Shown here in pieces: positions 44,072 to 55,630 of a DNA stretch of 64,000 nucleotides. The notes beneath the pieces were generated by a model, which was not told the DNA's origin, made no database searches, and saw only the letters and a list, made by a program, of their open reading frames with translations. The first letter of the stretch is position 1. Every line of letters begins with the position of its first letter. Source of the stretch: Alphaproteobacteria bacterium (GTDB lineage Bacteria; Pseudomonadota; Alphaproteobacteria; Caulobacterales; Hyphomonadaceae); the NCBI GenBank assembly GCA_018969425.1, contig JAGWYJ010000006.1:1-64000 (forward strand). Direction: 5' to 3'. A program made the translations under genes and the position numbers.

Positions 44072-45397
44072 TCAGATATCTCCCCAGAGATCGTATTCGT
44101 CTGCGTCTGTAATACGGGCCGTCACGATATCTCCCGGCTTCAATTGCTGCCCGTTGTCTATGAAGACTGTTCCATCGATTTCCGGCGCGTCCGCCTTCGA
44201 TCGGCCGACGGCCCCTTCGTCGTCCACCTCATCGATGATCACATCGAGGGAGCGCCCAATCATTCCGCGCGAGCGTTCGTCGGATATCTGGGCCTGAAGT
44301 TCCATGAACCGCTTCCAGCGCTCGTCCTTGACGTCCTCCGGAACCTGCCCAGGCAGGTCGGCCGACGCAGCTCCGGTGACATTCTCGTATCGAAAACATC
44401 CTGCCCGATCGATTCTGGCTTCCTTCATCCAGTCCAGGAGATGGCTGAAATCCTCCTCCGTTTCACCAGGAAATCCGACGATAAATGATGATCGGATTGC
44501 AAGATCCGGTACGTCTCGTCGCCAAGCTTCGATACGCTTGAGCGTCCGCTCCTCGTTCGCCGGTCGCCGCATGGCCCTAAGGACATTCGGACTTGCGTGC
44601 TGAAACGGTATGTCGAGGTAGGGCAGTATGCGGCCGTCCGCCATCATCGGGATTACGTCATCCACGTGCGGGTAGGGATAGACGTAATGGAGCCGCACCC
44701 AGATTCCCAGCTCCCCCAATCCTTCGCAGAGGTCTTTAAAACGGGTCTCTCGCCTCCGTCCCTTCCATTCATACGGGGCGTACCGCACATCGAGACCGTA
44801 GGCTGACGTGTCTTGCGATATCACAAGAAGTTCCCGCACACCTGCATCACGAAGCTGCTCGGCTTCCCGCAGAACGGCGTCAATGCGTCGCGAGGCGAGA
44901 TCGCCTCTCAGGGACGGAATAATACAGAAGGAGCATCGATTGTTGCATCCCTCAGAAATTTTCAGGTACGCGTAGTGCCGCGGCGTCAGCCTTATACCTG
45001 CATCCGGAACCAGAGCTACGAACGGGTGATCCGGCGCTGGCAGGTGAGTGTGAACGGCTTCCATCACCTGCTCGTACTGATGCGGCCCGGTGACCGCCAG
45101 AACGCCCGGATGCTCCTGGGTGATAACATCCTTTTCGGCGCCGAGGCATCCGGTCACGATCACCTTGCCGTTCTCGTTCAGCGCCTCACCGATGGCGTCG
45201 AGACTTTCCTTTCGGGCGCTGTCGAGAAATCCGCAGGTGTTGACCAGAACGAGGTCGGCCCCGTGATAGTCTGGAGCGATCTGGTAACCTTCAGCGCGAA
45301 GCCTGGTGATGATCCGTTCGCTGTCGACCAGGGCCTTGGGGCATCCAAGGCTCACAATGCCGACCTTGGGCGCGTTCAGCGTCGTCGGCTTGGTCAT
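44072..45397 (-). CDS. rimO: Ribosomal protein S12 methylthiotransferase RimO
   Basis: A radical SAM enzyme that methylthiolates an aspartate of ribosomal protein S12. The 441-residue product has the N-terminal UPF0004 domain with [19 protein letters not shown] and [18 protein letters not shown]. The radical SAM motif [20 protein letters not shown] follows near residue 148. The C-terminal TRAM domain ends [17 protein letters not shown]. These point to RimO rather than MiaB. GGGGAA lies upstream of the ATG. Confidence 0.96.
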   Translation of the reverse strand: MTKPTTLNAPKVGIVSLGCPKALVDSERIITRLRAEGYQIAPDYHGADLVLVNTCGFLDSARKESLDAIGEALNENGKVIVTGCLGAEKDVITQEHPGVLAVTGPHQYEQVMEAVHTHLPAPDHPFVALVPDAGIRLTPRHYAYLKISEGCNNRCSFCIIPSLRGDLASRRIDAVLREAEQLRDAGVRELLVISQDTSAYGLDVRYAPYEWKGRRRETRFKDLCEGLGELGIWVRLHYVYPYPHVDDVIPMMADGRILPYLDIPFQHASPNVLRAMRRPANEERTLKRIEAWRRDVPDLAIRSSFIVGFPGETEEDFSHLLDWMKEARIDRAGCFRYENVTGAASADLPGQVPEDVKDERWKRFMELQAQISDERSRGMIGRSLDVIIDEVDDEGAVGRSKADAPEIDGTVFIDNGQQLKPGDIVTARITDADEYDLWGDI

Positions 45398-45572
45398 GTT
45401 ATCTGTTCCCCGTCTTCAGCCCGGCGGCGCGTCCTACCTGTTCGAGCCGTCTCGGATTCTGAGGGCCACGCGATCCCCTATCTCAATTTCCCCTCGGAAT
45501 AAAGCTGCGCAGCGGGGTCAGGGATTGTGAATTGCCGAAAGCGTCTTCGCCAGCGTGCGGCCTGCGGGCGTC

Positions 45573-45905
45573 CTAAGCGCCAGGCAGCACGCCCTTGTCG
45601 GTGAGGAATGGTTGTAATTCCCCAGACTGGAACATCTCTTTTACGATGTCGCAGCCGCCAATGAACTCGCCCTTTACATAGAGCTGGGGAATCGTGGGCC
45701 AGTTCGAGAACTCCTTGATGCCCTGACGCAGTTCGGCATCCTCAAGAACGTTGCTGGCCCCATATTCGACGCCGAGATGATCGAGGATCGATACGACTGT
45801 TGCGGAAAACCCGCACTGCGGAAAAGCCGGCGTTCCCTTCATGAACAGCATAACTGGATGGGTCTCTATGGAGTGCCGGATCCGATCTGAAATCGTTTCG
45901 CTCAT
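45573..45905 (-). CDS. grxD: Monothiol glutaredoxin Grx4 type
   Basis: Carries iron-sulfur clusters and pairs with BolA. The 110-residue product has PVMLFMKGTPAFPQCGFSAT with the monothiol CGFS site near residue 30, then NWPTIPQLYVKGEFIGGCDI. I chose the ATG at 45905; 11 earlier codons lack conservation. It lies two genes downstream of bolA on the same strand, as often seen in alphaproteobacteria, but an aldo/keto reductase gene is inserted between them. Confidence 0.95.
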   Translation of the reverse strand: MSETISDRIRHSIETHPVMLFMKGTPAFPQCGFSATVVSILDHLGVEYGASNVLEDAELRQGIKEFSNWPTIPQLYVKGEFIGGCDIVKEMFQSGELQPFLTDKGVLPGA

Positions 45906-45987
45906 GGTCGTTGGACTTTCCTGGCGAGGTGCGGGCAAGGGACACAGCCCTCTTTCAACTGTGAGCTAAGCGTTCAACGAAGTTCAA

Positions 45988-46875
45988 TCAAGCGTCTGCC
46001 GACAGAGTTTCATGCGCTTTCAGAATTTCATTCAGGTGCGAGAGGCTTGAAGTTGTGGTCAACGCATGGTCGGCGCGGCCTGGCGCAAGGGCCCAATTCA
46101 GGGCTTCTGCAAGGCTCATGCGAACCTGCGGATCGGGTCGCGATCGCATGGCGACGGCCCGCATCAGACGGAATACGCCGCCTGCGGTCGGCGGCGCTAT
46201 TCTTCCGCGGAGCGCCGGCGCCAGGGTTTCGATGCCGACAATCCGGGCGCCGCTCGCGCGCAGGCGACCAAGCGCACTGACGGACTCTGTCCCGAGGCCG
46301 GCGTTGACCGGGGTCATAGCCAACGACATGAGTCCCGTCGTTAGGGCCGCTTCCACCTCCGATCCGCGGCCCGCCACGCCAAGATGAAGGATGCGTCCAG
46401 CCCTGACCTCGGTCTCGAGCGTCTGCAACAGGGGATCGGTCAGCTCTTCGTGCGCGGGGCCGTGAAGAAACAGCCAGTCAATGTAGGGGGTCTTAAGTCG
46501 GGACAGAGACCGATCTATCGATCGGCGCACTCCGTCTGGTGAAAAATCCCGGATCATTCCGCCACCGGAGGCTCTTCTGTGGCCAACCTTTGAGGAGAGA
46601 ACACACTTATTTCTGGGCAAGTCCCGCAAGGCCTCTCCCAGTCGTCTTTCTGCTTCCCCGTCTCCATAAGATGGAGATGTATCGAACATTCGGATCCCGC
46701 CTTCAAAGGCTCTCCGCACCAGTTGGTTTGTCTGAACTGGAGAGAGCAAAGGGGTTGCGTGGGGACCGCTAACTCCGAAACCGATCCGACAGCCGGTTTC
46801 GGGCGCCTCTGGACAGGAGCTCGTCAAGTCTCGCTGCTCTTCACTCGGGGGGGCGGGTCGACAGGGCCAGGGCAT
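45988..46875 (-). CDS. Aldo/keto reductase family protein
   Basis: A 295-residue TIM-barrel oxidoreductase. The catalytic tetrad is visible: Asp and Tyr in MFDTSPSYGDGEAERRLGEA, Lys in VLSSKVGHR and His in WLFLHGPAHE. The C-terminal LAEALNWALAPGRADHALTT matches the cofactor-binding end. The start is uncertain: the ATG at 46875 makes a 35-base overlap with bolA in another frame; a TTG at 46827 would avoid it. Substrate unknown. It splits the usual bolA-grxD pair. Confidence 0.85.
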   Translation of the reverse strand: MPWPCRPAPPSEEQRDLTSSCPEAPETGCRIGFGVSGPHATPLLSPVQTNQLVRRAFEGGIRMFDTSPSYGDGEAERRLGEALRDLPRNKCVLSSKVGHRRASGGGMIRDFSPDGVRRSIDRSLSRLKTPYIDWLFLHGPAHEELTDPLLQTLETEVRAGRILHLGVAGRGSEVEAALTTGLMSLAMTPVNAGLGTESVSALGRLRASGARIVGIETLAPALRGRIAPPTAGGVFRLMRAVAMRSRPDPQVRMSLAEALNWALAPGRADHALTTTSSLSHLNEILKAHETLSADA

Positions 46876-47074
46876 GAAGCACTCCGCCCATCTTTCCTTT
46901 CAGGGCGGCGTAGACCATCTGGTGCTGTGCAACGCGGGTTTTGCCACGAAAGCTTTCCGATATAATTTCTGCGCTCCAGTGATCATTGTCGCCCGCCATA
47001 TCGACGAGCTTGATAGCCGCATCGGGGAACGCCTCCCTAAGGAAGGTCTCAAGTGTGGTTCTATCCATAGCCAT
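46841..47074 (-). CDS. BolA family protein
   Basis: A 77-residue BolA-fold protein, partner of monothiol glutaredoxins in iron-sulfur and redox control. It has LETFLREAFPDAAIKLVDMA near the start, then GDNDHWSAEIISESFRGKTR and VAQHQMVYAALKGKMGGVLH with the conserved His, which also gives HALAL near the end. GGAG lies 9 bases before the ATG. Its place between purL and grxD is typical of alphaproteobacteria. Confidence 0.94.
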   Translation of the reverse strand: MAMDRTTLETFLREAFPDAAIKLVDMAGDNDHWSAEIISESFRGKTRVAQHQMVYAALKGKMGGVLHALALSTRPPE

Positions 47075-47113
47075 GTCTTGAAACTCCGTGTTCGTCCGAT
47101 GACGCGGGTTCGA

Positions 47114-47683
47114 TCAACGTTTCGTCAGCACGTTCACTCGCGACTGAACATCCTTGATCTGGGGCAGCGCTTCAGACGCGAAAATCTTCAGCGGTTCGAT
47201 GGTGCCGTCACGAGAGTACGTCTCCAGCGGTCCCTGCGCTTCTGACAGGAGGTCGGACTGCAGCGCAAGGTAGAGGCGGTCGAAGTCTGCGCCGGGCGAT
47301 ACGGGCAGCGTTTCCAGACGTTCCGCCAGTGCGGGCGAGGGGACTGCCTGAGGCGGCGCCAGAACCGCCGCACCGGATGCTACAGTCAGCGCTTCTTCCA
47401 AGACGCGGTAGGCGCCGGCTGACCACTCCGCCAGCGCCCGAACGTCGGGGTCTACCGATCGTTCGAGGGCGGCTTCGCTGCTGAGCCTTCCCACCAGGGT
47501 GAGGTCTCCGGCAAGCGCCACGATCTCCTGCGCCTTGCCGATCTGCGCGTCGAGCTGGGCCACCGACTCGGGGAGTTCATTCTCGGGGATCGTCGCAGCA
47601 GGATCGACCCCGCCCGCCAGGCGGTCGCATGCGCTGGCCAGGCCGAGGGCCGTCAGTGAACTCAAGGCTACGGAGATGCGCAT
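47114..47683 (-). CDS. DUF4142-like lipoprotein
   Basis: A 189-residue predicted lipoprotein, signal ending LASACDR near residue 18. The mature part is helical, with DVRALAEWSAGAYRVLEEAL, then PGADFDRLYLALQSDLLSEA and LKIFASEALPQIKDVQSRVN. This fits the DUF4142 (ferritin-like fold) pattern, although the metal ligands are not evident. Function unknown. The ATG at 47683 has GAAGGA upstream. It separates purL from bolA, which are usually closer. Confidence 0.7.
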   Translation of the reverse strand: MRISVALSSLTALGLASACDRLAGGVDPAATIPENELPESVAQLDAQIGKAQEIVALAGDLTLVGRLSSEAALERSVDPDVRALAEWSAGAYRVLEEALTVASGAAVLAPPQAVPSPALAERLETLPVSPGADFDRLYLALQSDLLSEAQGPLETYSRDGTIEPLKIFASEALPQIKDVQSRVNVLTKR

Positions 47684-47777
47684 GAACCCGTCCTTCAGGA
47701 TCAATCGACTGACAGTCGTCATTTAGCCTCTTGCATTCGCTGCGTGAAGACAGGCAACGGCGAATGGAAGCCTGGTC

Positions 47778-50036
<2,259 letters not shown>

Positions 50037-50101
50037 GCTCGGTCTTTAGCTTCTCGCGGCGAGCTTCGCCAGTGATCTCGTGGCGAAACCGACAGGCGTG
50101 A

Positions 50102-50911
50102 TCACGTGTCCTGGCTTGTGGATAAGTCGACATTCCCGGCGCCGGGGCGGGCCATACTTATGACCGCCTCGCGTTCCTCCGACGTCAGTCCTCTCCAGCG
50201 ACCTTCAGGCAGGTCGCCAAGGTGAACGGGTCCGATCCTGACCCTGCACAGGTCTTCGACTTCAAGATCCGTCAGTTCGCACATTCGTCTAATCTGTCGG
50301 TTTCGCCCTTCCGTAAGAATGAAGCGGAGAAGCTGTTCGTCTTCCCTTGTGACGCGCGCGGGCCTGAGGCGTCGTCCGTCGAGCTCGAGGCCGTGCCGCA
50401 GCCGGAGTATCTTTTCACGCGTGATGCGTCCGCGGACCGTCACCAGGTATTCCTTGTCGATCGTAGAGGCGGGTCCGATGATCGCCTTGGCGAGGACCCC
50501 GTCATCGGAAAGAATCAAGAGCCCCCGACTGTCCATGTCGAGACGTCCAAGCGGGGCGAGGGCATTGTCCCGCTTCGGAGGCGGGGGTGCATCGCCCATC
50601 CGACCCTCTGTCTGGATCAGACGGATGGCCGGAACCTGATCGCGCTCAGGCTGAGCCGAGACGTAGCCGACCGGCTTATTGAGGACGACGCTCAGCTTCT
50701 GATCGAGCTGGGACTGTCCCCTGTCGCCGAGAACCAGGGTTTGGCCCGGGCGGATCTTCCGGCCCGGGTCCATGACCTTTTCGCCATCGATTCTGATGAG
50801 GCCGTCCGTGATGAGAGCCTCGGCTTCTCGACGCGAGCATACGCCCTCGTGTGCGAGCCAGCGGTTGACCCGTTGCGGTTCGGCTCCTGTGTAGATGCGT
50901 GTCCATGCCAT
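50102..50911 (-). CDS. Pseudouridine synthase, RsuA/RluF type
   Basis: A 269-residue 23S rRNA-type pseudouridine synthase. The N-terminal S4 domain has VNRWLAHEGVCSRREAEALI. The catalytic motif LGRLDMDSRGLLIL holds the conserved Asp. EKQY-like IDKEYLVTVRGRITREKIL and EGRNRQIRRMCELTDLEVED follow. The overall pattern, with VVLNKPVGYVSAQPE after the S4 domain and a single catalytic domain, is closest to RluF; the exact target uridine cannot be read. Confidence 0.9.
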   Translation of the reverse strand: MAWTRIYTGAEPQRVNRWLAHEGVCSRREAEALITDGLIRIDGEKVMDPGRKIRPGQTLVLGDRGQSQLDQKLSVVLNKPVGYVSAQPERDQVPAIRLIQTEGRMGDAPPPPKRDNALAPLGRLDMDSRGLLILSDDGVLAKAIIGPASTIDKEYLVTVRGRITREKILRLRHGLELDGRRLRPARVTREDEQLLRFILTEGRNRQIRRMCELTDLEVEDLCRVRIGPVHLGDLPEGRWRGLTSEEREAVISMARPGAGNVDLSTSQDT

Positions 50912-50929
50912 GGCGCGATCGCAGGCGGT

Positions 50930-51724
50930 TCAGCCGGTCTGTTCCCGACCTCGCTGCATGACCTCCCGACGGGAGGTCTCGGCAGCGTCCGGTGTGACAG
51001 ACCTGTTGTGGGCTGTTCCTCTTGCGATCTCCATGTCAAGCGCCTGGGGCAGGGGCAGGGCTGCGCCGTCGTCTATCAGGGCCTTCAGGGATTTCAGAAG
51101 ATTCGGCGGCAGCCCAGCCATGTCAGCCGCAAGGCGGCGGGCCGCCGGCAGAAGCTCGTCTGGCGCACAGACCCGATTGACGAGCCCCCAGCGTTCTGCC
51201 TGCTCCGCCCCCAGAAAATTTCCCGTCAGGGAAAGTTCTTTGGCTCGCGCCGCTCCGATCAATCGCGGAAGCTTCTGAGACAGTCCCCAGACCGGCATCA
51301 GGCCCACTCTGCCGTGGGTGTCTGCGAACTTGGCCTCGTTCGACGCGAGAAGAAAATCGCACATCAAGGCCAGTTCGAAGCCGCCTGTGATGGCGAAACC
51401 GTTGATCGCGCCAATCACCGGCCAGGGACAGGCGTTAAACGCCTTCGCCATGTCGATATCTGATCCAGTCGAGCTTCCGACACCTAGCGAAAATCCTTCG
51501 CGTCCAGCTTCCTTCAGGTCCACGCCTGCCGTGAATGCGCGACCTGCGCCGGTCAGAACGATCGCGCGTATCTCGTCCTGAGCTGACAGACGGCGGATCT
51601 CCGAGACAATCTCCCGACGAAGGGCTATCGACAAGGCATTGAGCTGTTTTGGCCGATTGAGCGTCAGGGTTATAATCGGTCCTTCGACCTCAGCCAGCAA
51701 CAGGGGTTCCGCGCTCTCTGTCAT
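50930..51724 (-). CDS. Enoyl-CoA hydratase/isomerase family protein
   Basis: A 264-residue crotonase-fold protein. It has LNRPKQLNALSIALRREIVS, the oxyanion-hole stretches AFTAGVDLKEAG and INGFAITGGFELALMCDF, and WGLVNRVCAPDELLPAARRL. The first catalytic Glu (GGFE) is present. The usual second Glu (PEI motif) is replaced in FADTHGRVGLMP, as in a known subgroup, so hydratase activity is uncertain. It ends 18 bases before the pseudouridine synthase gene and follows the CinA-like gene by 6 bases, suggesting one transcript. Confidence 0.88.
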   Translation of the reverse strand: MTESAEPLLLAEVEGPIITLTLNRPKQLNALSIALRREIVSEIRRLSAQDEIRAIVLTGAGRAFTAGVDLKEAGREGFSLGVGSSTGSDIDMAKAFNACPWPVIGAINGFAITGGFELALMCDFLLASNEAKFADTHGRVGLMPVWGLSQKLPRLIGAARAKELSLTGNFLGAEQAERWGLVNRVCAPDELLPAARRLAADMAGLPPNLLKSLKALIDDGAALPLPQALDMEIARGTAHNRSVTPDAAETSRREVMQRGREQTG

Positions 51725-51730
51725 ATCGTC

Positions 51731-52513
51731 TCAGTCCTGGGGATCGGTTTCGGGTTCGATGTTTTGGGATCGTACGAGGGCTATCAACTCGTTGAACGCT
51801 CCCGACAGGGCTTCCGCATTCCGGCTTCGGGCGACGAGATTGACCCCATAGTCGGGCCCGGCTGCTCCCCCGGGGCGCATCCAAGGGTAGGAGCCGATGG
51901 ACACTGTCGGCCAGCTTTTGGCGATTTCACCAAGGGCCGATGCGATATCGCCTTCCTTCATGGTCCTGCCGCGAACGGTCTTCGCAAGCACGACGCTCCC
52001 GCCGGCCAGCCGGTGACCTATATCCTGGAGCATGCCGCGCATGACCGACGGCACCCCGGCCATGACGAAGACATTTTCGATCTGGAAACCTGGCGCTCCC
52101 GAAACCGGATTAAGGATGAGACTGGCTCCTTCCGGAATTCGCGCCATTCTCAGTCGGCTCTCATTGATGTCCTGGCCCTGCGCCCTCTGGCCGTAATGCT
52201 TCCTGAGCTGATCGACCGCATCCTGACGCACGCTGATCGTCCGACGAAATGCTGCGGCCATGGCATCAGCCGTTATGTCGTCATGCGTGGGGCCGATGCC
52301 GCCCGTCGAGAACACGTAGCTCCAGGCGGCGCTGAGATGCCGCACGGTCGAAACTATGGTGTCGTGATCGTCAGGAACGACCCGCGCTTCGCAGATCTCC
52401 ACACCAATTGGCGCCAGAAACTCTGCGATCGAGCGCAGGTTCGTATCCTGGGTTCTCCCGGACAGAAGTTCGTCCCCGATCAGGAGGACAGCGGCGGTAA
52501 CGGCGTCTGACAT
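51731..52513 (-). CDS. CinA N-terminal (MoCF-type) domain protein
   Basis: A 260-residue competence/damage-inducible CinA N-terminal domain without the C-terminal amidase domain. The start has AAVLLIGDELLSGRTQDTNL and the middle VFSTGGIGPTHDDITADAMA, the molybdopterin-binding-like fold. PGFQIENVFVMAGVPSVMRG is typical. Stand-alone forms occur in alphaproteobacteria; the C-terminal NMN deamidase domain would be a separate gene. I chose the ATG at 52513; the frame extends 67 more codons without conserved features. Confidence 0.9.
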   Translation of the reverse strand: MSDAVTAAVLLIGDELLSGRTQDTNLRSIAEFLAPIGVEICEARVVPDDHDTIVSTVRHLSAAWSYVFSTGGIGPTHDDITADAMAAAFRRTISVRQDAVDQLRKHYGQRAQGQDINESRLRMARIPEGASLILNPVSGAPGFQIENVFVMAGVPSVMRGMLQDIGHRLAGGSVVLAKTVRGRTMKEGDIASALGEIAKSWPTVSIGSYPWMRPGGAAGPDYGVNLVARSRNAEALSGAFNELIALVRSQNIEPETDPQD

Positions 52514-52861
52514 TGAACGGACATAGGCAAATTCCTGCTTGAGGTCCAGATCACAGGGGTGAAGGCGAAAGCCGGAACCGGAAGGTGAAACCGGTCTTCG
52601 CTTCAAGATGGTCCGTGTGGGTTTCGGCGTGATTGACAGGAGGTCTCTCGACGCCGAGAGGGACTCCCTGGCGGAGAGCGATATCGAGGCGAGGCCATGA
52701 TCGTCCGATTTCACGCGCCATCGTCCGGCGCGCTGACCGTCCGGCTTGCAGAATGCGTCGCCTCTTTCGAGGATTGCCGGAGGGGCCGGTCCGAGGGTTG
52801 ACGATCAGGCGTATACGGGGTTCACAACACTTCAGCTCGGGGACTACCCTCAGGATCTGCT
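52514..52861. other. 348-base divergent region without a supported gene
   Basis: This lies between the CinA-like gene and map. It contains only short frames, including a 33-codon ATG frame from about 52697 with a weak ribosome site and no recognisable content. I see no clear promoter for map beyond AT-richer sequence after 52800. Confidence 0.5.
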
Positions 52862-53695
52862 ATGACCTTTGTCGACGCCTCCAACGCTCCTTCCCGTTAT
52901 ACGGGCGAAATCAAGCTTCACGGACAGGAGGCGTTCGACGGCATGCGGCGGGCCGGGCGGCTCGCAGCAGAGTGTCTAGACATGCTGACGGAGCATGTTC
53001 GCCCCGGCGTTCTGACCCAGGATATCGATGATCTGGCGCGAGAGTTCGTCACAGACCGTGGAGGGACGCCCGCTTGCATCTTTTACAAGGGGTATCGGCA
53101 CACGGTGTGCACCTCGGTCAACCATGTCGTCTGTCACGGCGTGCCTGCGAAGAAAGCCCTCAAGGACGGCGACATCGTCAATATCGATGTCACGGTGATC
53201 GTCGACGGATGGCATGGCGACACCTCCCGGATGTATTCGGTGGGCGGGGTGAAGCGTCGCGCGATGCGTCTGATGGACGTCACCTATGAGTGCCTCATGA
53301 AGGGTATTGAAGCGGTCAAGCCCGGGGCGCGCCTGGGCGATATCGGCGCCGCCATTCAGGAGCACGCAGAACGTCAGCGGTTTTCAGTGGTCGAAGCCTT
53401 CTGCGGCCATGGCCTTGGCCGTATCTTTCATGATGCTCCGAATATTCTTCACTTCGGCCGTCGCGGTCATGGGGAAAGGCTCGCCCCGGGAATGATTTTC
53501 ACCATCGAGCCCATGATCAATGCCGGCCGGAAGGATGTCTCGCTGATGGCTGATGGCTGGACTGCGGTCACACGCGACCGGACTTTGTCCGCTCAGTACG
53601 AGCATTCGATTGGCGTGACCGAAGAGGGCTGTGAAATCTTTACTCTATCCCCGGTCGGGCTCCATACCCCTCATGCTGACGCTCCGGTCGTTTAG
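52862..53695 (+). CDS. map: Methionine aminopeptidase, type I
   Basis: Removes the initiator methionine. The 277-residue product has the five metal ligands: two Asp in VNIDVTVIVDGWHGDTSRMY, His in CGHGLGRIFHDAPNILHFGR, Glu in FTIEPMINAGRKD and Glu in QYEHSIGVTEEG. CTSVNHVVCHGVPAKKALKD provides the conserved substrate His. The ATG at 52862 gives an N-terminal extension of about 20 residues compared with E. coli, normal for alphaproteobacteria. Confidence 0.97.
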   Translation: MTFVDASNAPSRYTGEIKLHGQEAFDGMRRAGRLAAECLDMLTEHVRPGVLTQDIDDLAREFVTDRGGTPACIFYKGYRHTVCTSVNHVVCHGVPAKKALKDGDIVNIDVTVIVDGWHGDTSRMYSVGGVKRRAMRLMDVTYECLMKGIEAVKPGARLGDIGAAIQEHAERQRFSVVEAFCGHGLGRIFHDAPNILHFGRRGHGERLAPGMIFTIEPMINAGRKDVSLMADGWTAVTRDRTLSAQYEHSIGVTEEGCEIFTLSPVGLHTPHADAPVV

Positions 53696-53969
53696 GGCCT
53701 GCTGACGCTGACTGCGCGGCCGTCCTGACGTCTCGACGCCCTCCGAGGCTTCTCCGGGGTCCCTTGTGCATCGCTTTGCGCGCGTGCCGCAGTGCAGCAA
53801 TCTGCGGGTTGCAGCTGTGTAAGCACCATGAGCGATGGAAAGCGCTTGCTCGGCCGTATTTCATGGCTAGCCTAGGGCGTCCCGGCGACCAGTCGTCAGC
53901 AGGACAAAAAGATCGGGCGCGTCTTCAGCCTCAGGGCTCGAGGCGACAGTCCCCAGGGGAGGTATCGAC

Positions 53970-55472
53970 GTGGCGAATGGTGTTGCAGAGCCGGCGGGAG
54001 AAGCGTCCGCCGGAGGACAAAACTACGGATCGGCTCCGTACAGGGCTTATGTCCTGTTGAGCCTGACTTTTGTCTACACGCTCAATTTCATCGACAGGAA
54101 TCTTCTGGGCGTCGTCGCCCAGCCCATCATCACGACTTTCGGTCTTAGCGACACGCAGTACGGTTTTCTCAACGGTCCTCCGTTCGCCCTTTTCTATGCT
54201 TTGATGGGCATACCTATCGCTATGGCGGCCGACAGGTTCAATCGCGTGGCGATCATGGCGATATGCATCGCCGTATGGTCTCTGATGACGGCGCTTTGCG
54301 GGTTCGCCACGAGCTTCCTTTTCCTGCTGATCGCCCGTGTCGGCGTGGCGATAGGGGAGGCTGGCGGAACCCCGCCGTCCAATTCGATCATCGGCGATTA
54401 CTTCAAGCCGAGAAGTCGCGCCAATGCGCTGGGGATCTTTGCGATGGGCGTGACGATCGGCGGGGCGCTCGCCAACGCATTCGGCGGGCCGATCGGCGGC
54501 ATGACCGATGAGACGGTGCTTTCACTTCTCGGATCGGTCGGTCTCAGCGGTCTGCCGGAGCAGCTGGGTTGGGGGGAATCCTTCGGCTGGCGCTTCGCAT
54601 TCATCGCTCTCGGAGTGCCGGGTCTGCTTGTCGCTCTGATCTTCTTCCTGACGGTCAAGGAGCCCCCTCGCGGGTTCTCGGATCCGCCTGGCGCCCAGCG
54701 GGTGGAAAAGGCCAGCTTCGCTGAGACGCTTCAGGAGCTCTTCTCCAAGCCGTCCTTCTGGACGATGGCGATGGGAGCGTCGCTGGTGGCGCTCGTCGGC
54801 TACGGCCTGTTCGGATTCCAGGCTCCTATGATGCAGAGGGTCTATGGGGTCAGTCCCGGAGACTTCGCCATTCGTTTCGGCGTACCTCTGGCGCTGGTGT
54901 CGGCTGTCGGAACATTTGTTGGAGGATTCCTCACAGAGAAGCTGAGCGCGCGTCATCCAGGCGCAGTCGCATGGCTGCCCGCGATCGGTCTCATCATCTC
55001 AATCCCGCTTTATATCGGCGCCTTCTATATGCCGCAGGACAACTATCTTCTCGTTCTTGTTGTCTGGGGTCTCGGCGCCGGGGCTCACTATGCCTATCTC
55101 AGCGCGCAATACACGATCGGTCAGGGGGTCGTCTCACAAAGGTCTCGCGCGTCCGCCATCGCGATTCTTCTCTTTCTGATTGCGCTGATCGGCAACGGGC
55201 TTGGACCGCAGATCGTGGGCATCCTCAGCGACATCTTCATGCGGATGCAGATCGAAGCTTCAGGGATGTCAGATGTTCTCACCAATGAGGCCTGCCGCGC
55301 CAAGGACCTCTCGGCGTTCACGCCTGAACAGCAGGATGTATGTCGGATGGCTTACGGAGAAGGGTTGCGTCAGTCGATGGCTGCGACCGTTCTGTTCTTC
55401 ATCCCTGCGGCCATCTTCTACGTCCTGTCGTCTCTGACGCTGAAGAAGGACCTGGTGGCCAAGATGAGCTGA
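53970..55472 (+). CDS. MFS transporter, spinster-like, copy 1
   Basis: A 500-residue major facilitator with about twelve membrane segments. After an Ala/Gly-rich N-terminus come YRAYVLLSLTFVYTLNFIDR (segment 1) and GLSDTQYGFLNG, then GVAIGEAGGTPPSNSIIGDY, the spinster-like pattern. A predicted periplasmic loop before the last segment has Cys-x15-Cys, also present in the next gene. The start is a GTG at 53970 with AGGGGAGG 7 bases upstream. Substrate unknown. It is about half identical to its downstream neighbour by eye, so the pair arose by tandem duplication. Confidence 0.9.
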   Translation: MANGVAEPAGEASAGGQNYGSAPYRAYVLLSLTFVYTLNFIDRNLLGVVAQPIITTFGLSDTQYGFLNGPPFALFYALMGIPIAMAADRFNRVAIMAICIAVWSLMTALCGFATSFLFLLIARVGVAIGEAGGTPPSNSIIGDYFKPRSRANALGIFAMGVTIGGALANAFGGPIGGMTDETVLSLLGSVGLSGLPEQLGWGESFGWRFAFIALGVPGLLVALIFFLTVKEPPRGFSDPPGAQRVEKASFAETLQELFSKPSFWTMAMGASLVALVGYGLFGFQAPMMQRVYGVSPGDFAIRFGVPLALVSAVGTFVGGFLTEKLSARHPGAVAWLPAIGLIISIPLYIGAFYMPQDNYLLVLVVWGLGAGAHYAYLSAQYTIGQGVVSQRSRASAIAILLFLIALIGNGLGPQIVGILSDIFMRMQIEASGMSDVLTNEACRAKDLSAFTPEQQDVCRMAYGEGLRQSMAATVLFFIPAAIFYVLSSLTLKKDLVAKMS

Positions 55473-55496
55473 CGCTCACGTCTTGTTGATCGCATG

Positions 55497-55530
55497 CGGC
55501 CGGCGTCTTTCCCAAGGCGCCGGCCGTTCG
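55497..55530 (+). terminator. Terminator after MFS copy 1
   Basis: A perfect 9-base stem, CGGCCGGCG with CGCCGGCCG, has a 12-base loop and is followed by TTCGCTTCT. The T-run is broken, so efficiency may be partial. Confidence 0.55.
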
Positions 55531-55630
55531 CTTCTGCAGCATAGAAAGTCCTGATCGGGAACGATATTCCCCTCTGGACAGACCGCATCCGCCTTCCCAT
55601 CTCCGCTGTCTCTGGGGCGGGGGAGCGTTC

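Noticed and set aside
52697-52801. 33-codon ATG frame between the CinA-like gene and map
   Set aside because: Only a weak ribosome site and no recognisable content; not supported enough to list as a gene.
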